From assembly GCA_027604505.1 (NCBI GenBank), contig JADIIX010000021.1, positions 1-64,000 on the forward strand: a stretch of 64,000 nt of DNA, given 5' to 3'. The notes under the pieces were generated by a model, which ran no database searches, had not been told where the DNA came from, and worked only from the letters and a program-made list of their open reading frames with translations. The position numbers were made by a program, and so were the translations under genes. Of this stretch, positions 1-9,538 are shown in pieces. This DNA is from Gonapodya sp. JEL0774. Lineage: Eukaryota > Monoblepharomycota > Monoblepharidomycetes > Monoblepharidales > Gonapodyaceae. How positions within the stretch are numbered: the first letter of the stretch is position 1; each line of letters starts with the position of its first letter.

Positions 1-212
1 GCACAATTTTCGGACAAAGTGGCGAGAGGATATGTATGTATTCCTTAGAACTGTCTATCCCCAATGTGTTGAACGTGACTCATGGGGAAACCCTAGGCTA
101 GATTTGCTAACATTCTGAATACACATTTCTCCCAATTATTCAAGAGATTATGGTTATCTTACATCATTTCACAGGTTCATCTTGCATCGATTTTATGGGT
201 GGGTGAAGTAAA

Positions 213-1091
213 TTACAGGGTGGGGGGTGTAAAAAATGCGACAGCTGACATCTTTTTGGTTTGCACTGTGGATGATCCCTCGGCAGGTTTGGGTGAGGTG
301 ACAGTCGGTTGATCATCCACCATAACTGCATCAACGTTGATGGTGTTCTGGGGGATTGAATTGTGTTAGCAAGAAGGTTGATTCCGCAGAAATGGAAAAT
401 TCACCTGGAGTTGCTCCCCCCTCTCCACTGCCTTGCCACGCTCGAGGGTGCAAACTACATCATTGACGGCTCCAAGAGTGAGTCCGGTGGCGGTGTTCAA
501 ATTCAGCCCCTCGTTGATGGCGGTGGCTGCATGCTCCGTCTTGGTCTGGAAATCCTTGACGGACGGCAAGTTCTCAAGTGCAGACTGGATGCAATTTATT
601 ACGCCCTTGTTCATCGCAGAGACATTGATGGTCCCGATGTCAACTCTGGTGTCGTCTCTGGCGACCATTCTGAGATGCTGCTTTGCGGAGCTTGCGGAGC
701 TTGCGGAGCTGCACTGCTGAAAGTTGATGTTCTTAATGGCCGTCACCACGTCCCTGGAGACTTGGGTTGTGTTCACCGAGACACTTGCTCCAATGTTCAA
801 GCCATCGAGCTTTGACTGGGCGGCCTGCTTAATAGTGGCCTCGAGCTTGTCCATCTGCTGAGAATTTCTGGTGATCTCCTGGGCACAGTGTGTCGTGAGG
901 TTCGACTGCGCGGACATGTTCAGAGTTCCGATTTTGGTTTTGGAGTTCCCTCCAAACACCAAGTCGGTGTCTTGATCGATGCTGGACGACGAGGTGCATG
1001 TTTGGCTTGGTTCCGAGAAGAGGTCTGTGGAGATTTTTGTCATGTCGCTCACGTTGTTGACGACCACACGCATATTCCAAAGAAATGCCAT
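213..1091 (-). CDS. Two-exon protein with paired Cys-bearing repeats (tentatively L1R/F9L-like)
   Basis: Model: exon 405-1091, intron 348-404 (gtgaat...cccccag), exon 213-347; 273 residues, phase 0 across the intron. The protein is rich in Asn, Ser and Thr. It contains two similar segments, around residues 52-70 (KIGTLNMSA...C) and 150-170 (DIGTINVSA...C), each an I-G-T-[LI]-N-x-S-A strand followed by a helix with Cys. An alternating strand plus Cys-bearing helix recalls the L1R/F9L-type membrane proteins of large DNA viruses, but this rests on pattern only. No C-terminal membrane segment is visible; the last exon is polar. A stop lies just upstream in frame, so either ATG 1091 is the start or an upstream exon is spliced in after it (see 1143-1435). 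It could equally be a fungal secreted protein of unknown role. Existence of a coding gene is likely; family assignment is weak. Confidence 0.45.
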
Positions 1092-1142
1092 TTCTCAATG
1101 TGGCTCAATGGAAGCTGAGTGCCAGAGAAAAAAAGACCCAAC

Positions 1143-1435
1143 CTAAGTTTTTTGGTAGCACACTGGCCCCTGGTTGGTTTTCCACGCCAGGTTGTAGCAC
1201 CCCTGCTGCGTCTTTTGGCAGTCTGCTTGCATTGCTATTGCGTTCTCCTGCTCGGTTTTGGCGTTGTCGCAAGGGAGCCTTGGAAGATATAGGTCCCTCA
1301 TCGCTTCCACTGTCGTTGGAAACTTGCACTTTGGTTTGAAGCCTGAATAGAGAGGTAAATGTCCATGGCATAAGTGGTAATCATCATCGCGATCAGTACC
1401 AAGCAGAGCATCCTTACGGGGGTTGGAACAATCAT
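1143..1435 (-). CDS. Possible 5' exons: short membrane anchor plus Cys-rich segment
   Basis: From ATG 1435 the minus strand encodes a strongly hydrophobic stretch (MLCLVLIAMMITTYAMDIYL) that would act as a signal anchor. A second frame further on carries a Cys-patterned peptide with four Cys (start CDNAKTEQ, end GPVCYQKT) ending at a stop at 1143-1145. A 35-nt GT-AG removal (gtggaag...ttccaag) would join the two in phase, which is shorter than the other introns here. The stretch lies directly upstream of the 213-1091 gene on the same strand and may be its 5' part, for example through a weak donor before the Cys-rich end. It could also be a separate small secreted protein. Not resolved. Confidence 0.25.
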
Positions 1436-2223
1436 CGCGCGCTGTTCAAAGGTGGCTCTATGAAAGAAAAAGATTCAGAATGCCAGATGATGAGCCGGAT
1501 CCTTCACAATTTTCTCTGAGTAAGGGGGTACGCCGTTCCGTTGAAACTATTGCACCGCAAATGCCATCACTCCTTATACTCAGAAGGCCCAAACCATCGC
1601 CCCCCTTAGTGAGACATTTAGATTGTGATTGTCGTGAGTTCGAGTTTTGTTACGCCGTCCTTATTCAGGTGGGTTCTCATGTGAAATTGTCCACTCAATT
1701 GCGAAGGTCCATTCAGTGACTGGACTTGTCCAGCGAATCTTCATCTTTATTGTGAACTTGGTGTGGCGTTACAATATATTCTGCATATATAACCCTGGTG
1801 TCGGCCACAGCACACAGAACTGGAGAATCACCGATTCTCATTTCCGTCTTTCCAATCCCAACACACATTGATTCGAAGTGGCTTTTTGCCAGGGACAGGT
1901 TTCTAGTGCGCGAAATCATCGTGAAGCGTAACGACCTGCCCTCTTTCCACCTTACAGAAAGAATCTCGGGACGACTGTCTGAAGGCGAGAGAAGGTCTGT
2001 AGTTACAAACACGGAAGAGCTACATCAAGTCCAAGGCTGTCAATGGCACTGGAGTACCAGATACTCGACAGCAGTGGAACGTGGAAGGAATTGGAAGAGT
2101 ACGATAATAAATTTCATAAATGGTGAACGACTTTGAGGATCGCAAGTCCAGCAGGTGTTTCAAAGAGTTTTCGAGATGAATGTGTGTTTTTGTACAGCTA
2201 TTCCAAGCGGAACGCTAACTACT
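1436..2223. other. Stretch without a supported gene
   Basis: Only short overlapping open frames with no recognisable motif occur here. It probably holds the promoter of the minus-strand gene below 1435 and the 3' region of the F-box gene. I see no RNA gene. Confidence 0.5.
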
Positions 2224-2286
2224 CTAGAACTAATCTAGAACTATCTCTAGAAGTATCTCTAGAACTGTCTGTAGAACTATCTCTAC
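2224..2286. repeat. Five-unit 12-bp tandem repeat (CTAGAACTATCT type)
   Basis: Imperfect 12-bp units of the form CTAGAACTATCT follow each other, with single-base changes between units and one 11-bp unit. The array abuts the 3' end of the minus-strand F-box gene: the predicted stop codon (2283-2285) lies inside it. As the period is a multiple of three, length changes would not shift a frame read through it. Confidence 0.8.
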
Positions 2287-3101
2287 GATCCAACGTAAAA
2301 GTCGGCCACCACCTTCTGAATCTTCCCACTTTTCCTTGTACGTCGCCCGTTGAGCTTGGCACGTCGAGGGTGCGCCGGCCTACTTTTCATTGATGGCTGC
2401 CTCACCAAAGCCAAAGACATGATTCCGATGTTGCCCTCTCCACGGGGGCAAAGAGCTGCTTTTCTTTTCGATTTATCCCTAGGGTCCTTTCGCCAACCTC
2501 GCCCCCCGCCTTCGTCTCTCCACATTGTCTTACTTGGAGTGTCCTCTATCGGAAGACAATAATAGTCATCGATCTCCCCGGCTTCGCAAGCATACACAAA
2601 TATCCGTAGCCACCGCTTTTCCTCGTGGAGCCAACTTTGGTGCGTCTTGACAACCACGTTAAGAGCATTTTGGAATATCGAGTTTTCATTTGGCCAATTC
2701 GGTTTTGTGTGCTCAAAGTCAAAATATTGGTGGCACGTCACGACAGAAACAAACACATCGAATTGAACAGGCTGCCAAAACTGATTCATGTGGTACGGCT
2801 CATATGGTGGCAGATAAAGTGACGGCGGTGGCAAGTTATGATGCTTTCTCTTTCTCCAGACTCGGCTGTCGAGGTCTCCTTCCCAATTGAGTGACTGTAA
2901 GATGGCTTTCTCATCGTGCCACCCACTGGCCAGGGTGGCGACATGGCGTATGACTGCAGCACGCCAGGTGGAGCACACGCGTGGGATGGCAGTCAACATA
3001 TCGATTGCCGGAAGCAGTGTGAAGATTGAGAGCCATATTTCGATTGGGAGCGCAACATTTCTGCGTCGTCGGCGGCAATGACTGACGGTAGTCCAAGTCA
3101 T
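2283..3101 (-). CDS. F-box protein
   Basis: A single-exon frame of about 272 residues from ATG 3101. Near the N-terminus, after an Arg-rich run, is an F-box: L-P-x-E-I-W-x-x-I-F, then a V-C-x-x-W-R end, about residues 16-50. F-box proteins bind Skp1 and bring targets to SCF ubiquitin ligases. The rest shows no LRR, WD or Kelch repeats; it has several Trp/Tyr-rich stretches and a basic, Lys/Arg-rich C-terminus. An earlier ATG (3200) would add 33 residues and overlap the neighbouring pseudogene, so I prefer 3101. The C-terminus ends in a 12-bp tandem repeat. The F-box call is solid; substrate and role are unknown. Confidence 0.65.
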   Translation of the reverse strand: MTWTTVSHCRRRRRNVALPIEIWLSIFTLLPAIDMLTAIPRVCSTWRAAVIRHVATLASGWHDEKAILQSLNWEGDLDSRVWRKRKHHNLPPPSLYLPPYEPYHMNQFWQPVQFDVFVSVVTCHQYFDFEHTKPNWPNENSIFQNALNVVVKTHQSWLHEEKRWLRIFVYACEAGEIDDYYCLPIEDTPSKTMWRDEGGGRGWRKDPRDKSKRKAALCPRGEGNIGIMSLALVRQPSMKSRPAHPRRAKLNGRRTRKSGKIQKVVADFYVGS

Positions 3102-3147
3102 AGGGGTGGAGTATGTGAGGTCGGGTCGGCGTCCAGCAAAGAAGAGG

Positions 3148-4575
3148 CTACCGAGCCGGGGCAAGTGAACATTTGCCCGCACCAGGGTCGATCTGTCCAT
3201 AAGGGTTCCCCTGGTCTGCAGCCTTGCGATACCAATTTACGGCCTCCACCTCGTCCTTGACCACGCATCTTCCAATAGTGTACATCACAGCAAGGTAAAT
3301 GTGTCCATAATCGTAACCCTGGTCCGCGACCATGCTATAGAAGCGAGCCGCCTCCACCTTGTCCTTCTGCACGTCTTCTCCCTTAGCGTAGCACACCCGG
3401 AATCTAAACTGAGATTGTACGAGCCCCTTGTTTGCTGCTTTCAGGTGCCATATCAGAGCCTGCGCCTTGTCTTTTTCTTGTCCTGTCACAAAGTAGAAGC
3501 AACTTTCCATGCCCCTGAACGTCTTGATGACCCACACGTTGACACCATTGGAACGCGGTTTTAAGGTCCTTTGGAAGTATCCCAAGTCCATTCTTGTAGC
3601 AGAAGCAGAGTTGATGCTGCGACCCTGCATGACCAAATTCCGCTGCGCGTAAATAGACTTGTGATGCCTTGTGTAAATCTTGATTGAGTTCATCACGACC
3701 ATGAAGAAATGACTCCGCCAATGAAAACAAACCGTTCGCGTCACTGGTATGTTTTGCTTCTTCAGCCGATTCAATGGCTTTTGATTCTCGTTGAGAACTA
3801 GAATGACATGTGATGAGAAGGCAGGCACACAGCAAATGAATATATTGGCTCTCGTGATTTGAGAAAGCGTGTCTGTGATTAAAGTAAAGGGTGGACGATT
3901 GTTTGGCAGTGGATCCCAGCACTGTCTCAAAAGCGATTCAAGTTCAGTAGGCATTTCAGCATCCAAAGGAACATCTGGTCGATGATGGGGTGATTATATA
4001 TCGAACGCAAAATGGCATAAAATTTGATCGTTGGGAGGTGACCAGAAGGTTCCTCCTTCCTCCAAAGCTGAATCACACGTATGGAGAGGTTTGACATCGA
4101 GCAGTCGAACGTGGCAACCTACTGAAGCTACTGAAGATACTCACAGAATATATGACCGTGGCAAAAGCATATATGTCGTCTTTCTTCGTCGTCCCTTCCC
4201 CGCGTAATCATTCAGGTGACATGTACCGCACTTTCCTCACGGGGTTCCCGGTTCCGTGAAATGCCGGTGCATTCAAGTGTTTGGAGTTTCCAAAATCTGT
4301 CAGAACTGTATGTTTCACTTTGTCTACGAGGGCGTTGTTAGGAGATAGATCAGCGTGGACGATCCCTAAGCTGTGAAGTACTCCATTCACCGGGACATGT
4401 CGAAAAGCTGGCAGAGATACCAGATAGTCTCGGAGATGATGCTTAAACCGATATTGACTCACCAGTAGGAGGATTTCACGTCGCCATGGTGCTTCATCTG
4501 ACTCATATCTTGCAAGATATTTCGCTACACTCCCGTACTCGGGAAACAAAAGCAAAGAATTTTCCTCGATTCACA
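3148..4575 (-). pseudogene. Decayed protein kinase with Sel1 repeats
   Basis: The minus strand carries, in order, a kinase hinge (LLLFPEYGSV), a catalytic loop (IVHADLSPNN), D-F-G, an activation segment ending R-Y-M-S-P-E, a C-lobe end (RQCWDPLPNNRPPF), then Sel1-type repeats (KDEVEAVNWYRKAADQGN). Kinase plus Sel1 is a common architecture in chytrid and glomeromycete genomes. Several lesions are visible. There is an in-frame TGA at 4208-4210 right after S-P-E, with homologous sequence continuing beyond it. The frame changes before R-P-D-V-P (near 3975), and again inside the Sel1 region (near 3500). No N-lobe (glycine loop, VAIK lysine) is recognisable upstream. One normal intron (about 4068-4144) remains. 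I read this as a pseudogene. Excising the TGA with a 33-nt intron is possible but would remove the conserved S-P-E. Confidence 0.7.
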
Positions 4576-4869
4576 ATTCCATACAAGCGTAACACTCATT
4601 TCATATTTTTCTCTTATACTACAGATATAGAACTTCCAGAAAATGTAAGCTTTATCTTGCTACCTGATTTATTTACACCAATTAATAGTGTGTGGGAGGA
4701 CAACCCACCACCCCAACAACACATCAACCTTCAGTCAGAATTGTTAGTGGGGGCCAACGAAATAGGCTAGTGCTGGAAATTTAAATTTTCATAGTGAGTC
4801 AAAATTATGATTTACAAAAGATTGATGCCTCATAAAAGTGAAACTTGAAAGGGATGGAGTCAAAGAATG

Positions 4870-6583
4870 CTAATCAAGTCTGATTCCAACAATCCCACCC
4901 GAGCGAATCAATTCCATAGCCCATTTCCTTGCATTTGCATACGATGTCACAATCTCCCCAGGGTCGTCCCTAAAATAACCAATATCCGAATCGGAAGGCC
5001 ATTGGCCGTCGTCTCCTGTGCTACCTGAACGCCCCAAAAAGTGGCTGGATACCCGCTCTTGGAAACTCTCCTTCCCTGAGATTTTAGTAGGTCCACTATC
5101 GTCATCTGGCTTGCGAAGCCCTCCGCTGCCGCCACCTGCACTGTCCGAAAATTGCGTCCGCTTCGTTCCTCGGCCGTCCGGAGGCTTAATATACTTCACC
5201 AACTCCTCCCGTAGCACAGTGATGGCAGAGCCACGGTCCATCTTCTGAGATGCGATGAGAGGACTCTCATCTCGTTCTCCGGTTCTCGGGTTGTTAAGAG
5301 TCAGCCAAAAAAGCATCCACCAGTCATTCAGGTCCGTGAGGACAATAAACGGCTTAGATTTAAACTTTTCTTGAAGTCGAGCCAGCGTCATAAGCTCACC
5401 ACACGCTTGGCTAATGTTGGCTGCTGCCTGTCCGACTCTTTTGACCTCTATTCCGCACATTGCGGCAATAGCCATTCCTAGTGCTGTGGCCGTCCTCCAG
5501 GTTACCAGTAGGTCGATCGTGCCCTTCACTGAAACATCCCCAATTTCACCATTAAGTAAATTGCCGTGCTGGCTTGAGTCGAATATGTCGAGCAACGGGT
5601 AACGCGATAGCTGGAGAACATCTTCTAGGTATTTCTTGTACTTTGCTCGCTGGGTTCGGTGACTCTCAGCAACATCCGCAATCCACTGATAGGCAGGAAA
5701 TCTACTGCTGAGCTGTCCATCCAGATCGGGGAACTCGTAGTAGTAATAGGGGCTCTTGCTCAAATCGAATTTAGATAAGCTAACAGTTTGCTCTCCTTGT
5801 ACTATATAAAAGCGTATTGGAAGAAAACAAGGCGATTAGAAAGAAGTAAAATGTCGGAGGAACTTAGATTCTCACTCTGCTCCTTTAATTTCTCTGGTAG
5901 TTTCCGTACTTCATCGCGAACTGTTGATATTCGTGAATTAGCATGTAGATGGTGTCAAAACGAGAGCGCGATTAATCTTACGTAGTTCAATCTCAGATGA
6001 AAACGACGGGTTGGCAGATGCTAGATGTGGAACCGAGAATGAAGTAAGCAAACTGTGCTCCCTCAGGCACATCTCCACGCAAACCGAACAAACCTGCAGG
6101 CCGGCGGACAACAACGTGTATGTATTCTTCCTCAGGAGGCCTTGGGAAGTAGAATGCGACCCTTTTCAAAGGATCCATCACATCTTCATCCTTGAACGCT
6201 TCCTCTCTCAAAGTGGTAATTTCCGAAGAAGGTACGTTGACTTTCCAGAGGTCGAGATCTGCAGCGTCAACATCTGAAAGCGCTCGAGGTCGCACTTCCT
6301 TGATGGCGGTCTGGAGGGAGTTGATTGACGCCGAAGGAGTTACGGAGACCTCAAAAATGGGTTTCTTCTCGCCAAACAGAAAACAGGCGAGAGTAAAAGT
6401 TGTGGTGGCGATCTTGGATGCTTTGAAAGGGCGCTGAGACGTGGACGGTGTTGGTTGAGTGTCGCGTGCGGGTATGGGGGTGGAGTCAGCGGAAAGGTGG
6501 CGCTTGCGGGAGGAGGAGCCCCGGCGAAGCGACTCGGGAAGGTCGTCGACGTCAATATCGGTGTCTGCGGCGGAGTCTGACAT
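4870..6583 (-). CDS. Crinkler (CRN) protein with PD-(D/E)XK nuclease-like C-terminus
   Basis: Exons 6094-6583, 5982-6020, 5876-5920, 4870-5801; 501 residues, all phases agree. Residues about 62-162 match the CRN header: a ubiquitin-like fold with L-W-K-V (112-115), ending in H-V-V-V-R-R-P (156-162), the HVLVxxP signature that precedes the variable C-terminus. A basic S-R-K-R-H (25-29) could be a nuclear signal. After a short coiled-coil-like linker, residues about 205-340 look like a restriction-endonuclease fold: G-T-I-D (Asp288), I-E-V-K (Glu310, Lys312) and a helix with Gln323. That matches the CR-REase class of CRN C-termini. The last 100 residues are polar. CRNs act as effectors or intergenomic-conflict proteins in oomycetes, chytrids and glomeromycetes. 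No signal peptide is seen, which is usual for chytrid CRNs. Start ATG 6583 is followed by an acidic N-terminus; an ATG at 6658 is possible but less likely. Confidence 0.85.
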
Positions 6584-7431
6584 GCAAATCGTTCTCTTGC
6601 TACAATAGCATAACTGAGTGACCAAAGTATCGGCTTGTGTTTGTGCTCTTCCCCGCAACGCACGGGGCAGCCGACCAAGACTCTTAGTTTAGAACGCAAA
6701 TGTAATAGAGAGCTTAGTTTTAATACAATGATAACGCTACTTATAAAGTCCAAGTCCTGGCCTCTTTGCGGCCTGCCCACATATGGTTGCCGCGGGCCTA
6801 GGCTATGAGATGTGATAAGTGCACATTCCCCCGGCAGCGAAGAACCAACTCTACATTTCGACTAAGCTAATTGCTGCTCTATACTTACCTAACAATTTAT
6901 AGCTTAATGGTTTTGTAAATATGTCCGCCTTTTGGAGTTGAAGGATTGTTTACAGACCTTTTCGACAATACCGCAAAAACGATCTCAAAGGCACTCTCTG
7001 CTGCAGGTGGAGGGATCAGTGTGGCACATGGGGCTTGTGGGTTCTGAGTTTGGCAGCGCGGTGACTCTAAAAACGATGTAACAGCGCCAACTGTGAAGTT
7101 TAAGCAGAGTGAGCGAAATGGCAGTCGTAATATGATCTTTGTTTGTCCATGGCGCCATTCATTCTCTCCACACACGTGACCACAGAATGTGAAAAGTAAT
7201 GAACGACCTCACTACATCAGTGGACTCTGTGCTATTTTGTAGAATAAGCGTTGCCAAGGTGGATTCCACGCGAGATGGGCATCAGAAGACCGTCTGATTT
7301 GATGTTGAACCTCTGGCAACGCGAAAACCACAAACTGCCCCACTCACAATCCACCACCTATCACTGCGTTGCCCTTTTCCAATCATATCCACTCCACTCC
7401 AGCCGTAAGACAACACTGACTTCTTTCTTTG
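6584..7431. other. Stretch without a supported gene (upstream of CRN gene)
   Basis: No coding pattern, repeat array or RNA gene was recognised. The part next to 6584 is the likely promoter of the CRN gene. Confidence 0.5.
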
Positions 7432-7737
7432 CTAGCTCCCTAACTCATTCGCTCGGGCTGCGCAAGCGTGGAGAGAGCATCCAGCTCGTCTCTTCGTCAT
7501 TCTGGCGAGGTGGAGCTTCATTGCGCGAACAAAATTGGCAGGTCGAGCCATTGGACCGTTGCCGCGATAAATCACATTCATTCCGATTGAGTGCAGGTAC
7601 ATTTGAATTTCCGAGGGGCTTGCATGGCGATTAAACTGCTCGGGAACCATGATGTTGAAGATTTCAGCTTCTCTTAATTGCTGCTGTTCTCGCTCGTCCC
7701 GGTTTTGTCGGATTTCCCGCCTTCCCCACAACCCGAG
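7432..7737 (-). CDS. Possible exon or small gene, unknown
   Basis: The frame encodes a charged coiled-coil-like start (NRDEREQQQLREAEIF) followed by a basic peptide with V-I-Y-R-G-N-G. The first internal ATG is at 7650. A donor-like gtgaatcag just before the stop of the upstream gene (7786) would allow this to be its last exon. No family recognised. Weak support. Confidence 0.25.
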   Translation of the reverse strand, partial: LGLWGRREIRQNRDEREQQQLREAEIFNIMVPEQFNRHASPSEIQMYLHSIGMNVIYRGNGPMARPANFVRAMKLHLARMTKRRAGCSLHACAARANELGS

Positions 7738-7785
7738 ATCGGATGTCGCTCGCGGATTAGCTACGATATGTTGTTCTTGTCTGAT

Positions 7786-9076
7786 TCACAGCATTCCAAA
7801 TTCCTCCATACGGCGCAATCTACCCTGAGCACCGTCCGGCAAGTCCAAGATGAGAGTGACTGTCCTTGGCTCTTTTTCCGAATACTCACTTTCTCCATTT
7901 CTGCCTGAAGTGCAGTGAAGAAGAAGTGCAGCGTATTCTCGTAGCCATGTTGACAAAAAGGACCGAAGGAGCTTATCTGGCTGAGTCACGGCGATGAAAG
8001 TCTTGTCCGCGAACCGAAGACGATCTCCAATCCACCACCAGTTCCATCACGAGCGAGACGCTCCAATCTGTAAGATGCGATCCCAGCCACGTATCCCGCG
8101 TTTCCATCCTCGTCTAGAGTAGCGATAGCTCCCATCTTGTCCGTTTTCATTGCCGGTGATGCGTCTTGGTCGCCACGCACGAGGGACAGAGCTTGTTGTA
8201 ATCCATCGCGGTCCTTCTTGCCGAGACCAGGTGGGCGTGCCCCGCTCTTCATATCGTGAAAGAACGTTTGGTGCAAACCAGAGCCACGCTGTTTCAGGTC
8301 GCGACGAATGATCTCGAGCGGAGCAGGCGCCAGTATGCCGATAATGAAACGAGGTTGGTAGAATCAGTAGCGGTACCAGAGCAACCCAGAAACGTGTATG
8401 AATGCCCACCTGCGCGTCAATTGAGATCCTCTGACCCTTTGACTCATCCTTGGACTTCCGGAGGTCGGCAAAGTTGCCGATCCTTGGCGATGAGATACTC
8501 ACAATGTAACATTGTTCCTCACCCAACCACTCACCAATCATTGACCACATTAAAAGCATAACTGGTCCCATTAAAAGGTTGTTGTTTGGCGCCAACGGAC
8601 CAAAAAAGATGTCCGGTTGCACCACACACGCAAAACTCTTCTGCGCTGCGTCTGTCAAGTCCGAGATAAACTTCAAACTGATTTGCACCTCGCGAGACAG
8701 ACAATCCAGTGCATACACAATAATCCCGACAACAAATGGGCTCGCGAGACATATCTGTTGCGCCGCCCAAAGTCCTGCACACGCAACATCAAATGTTATC
8801 AAGTACAAACATGACGCTCCATGAACTCATAACGTTAAAGAGCTTACCATAACGTTGATTTGCAGAAGATCCATATTCCGCCGCACCGGATCTAACAACC
8901 TGAAACACAAACGAAGATACTCTAAAGCTCCGCTCCAATGCCCATTGGTGAGCCATTACAGCCTGATCAGCGAATAAGACGTTATCACGACGGTCATCGA
9001 CTGATTTACGGGCATAGATGAGCCAGAATGATGGCCGCTGACCAATGTTCAGTGCGGGGTTGACTTCGGAGTCCAT
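7786..9076 (-). CDS. Multi-exon membrane protein, unknown
   Basis: Exon 1 is 8848-9076 (start MDSEVNPALN) and exon 2 is 8503-8774, joined in phase by a clean GTAAGC...TGTGCAG intron. Exon 2 carries two hydrophobic segments (ASPFVVGIIVYAL and LLMGPVMLLMWSMIG). Downstream, coding-like segments lie in shifting frames: one with KMGAIATLDEDGNAGYVAG around 8050-8150, another with DKLLRSFLSTW around 7930-7980, ending at a stop at 7786. At least two further introns must exist between 8503 and 7786; I could not fix their borders. No family was recognised. It is not obviously a transporter or a GPCR. Confidence 0.45.
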
Positions 9077-9538
9077 TGAAGTTTGAGCTTGAAGCCGGCA
9101 CTGAACAGCTTGTTGAGAGATAGACGATTGCAGAGAGAGAGAGAGATCGGATCCCTTGATGATGTAGGTGAACGGGTAGCGCCGAAGGGTCTGCAAAATG
9201 GGTCAAAGGACACTTGGGCGTCAACCCATGGATTGAGGATTGAGGGATTTGTTATTGTACGCCGAGCGCCTTAATTTCTATGCTTTTTTATGCGTTCGCC
9301 GCTATCCCCCCCGTTCCCCCCGTGGGGTCTCCCGCTGCGCGGGGGCCCGTGCGTTCCCACCCCGTACCCTTTACAGGCCGATTACAGTGCTGAGGCCGAG
9401 GTTTCCGAACTGAGGTTGCCCAAGCAAACGAGTTAACGTCCATTCAAGGAATGTGGGTTAAAAACGAAGGTGCGATGTGCCCTTCTCGGACATAATCTCC
9501 CCGTCCACATCCCAGATTCATCTGAGTGCTCCCAGGCA
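9077..9538. promoter_or_regulatory. Divergent intergenic region with GC-rich hairpin-like segment
   Basis: This lies between the start of the minus-strand membrane gene (9076) and the plus-strand orphan (9539), so it should hold both promoters. Around 9306-9350 is a C-run/G-run segment (ccccccgttccccccgtggg, then cgctgcgcgggggcc) that could form a strong stem. No TATA box is evident. Confidence 0.35.
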
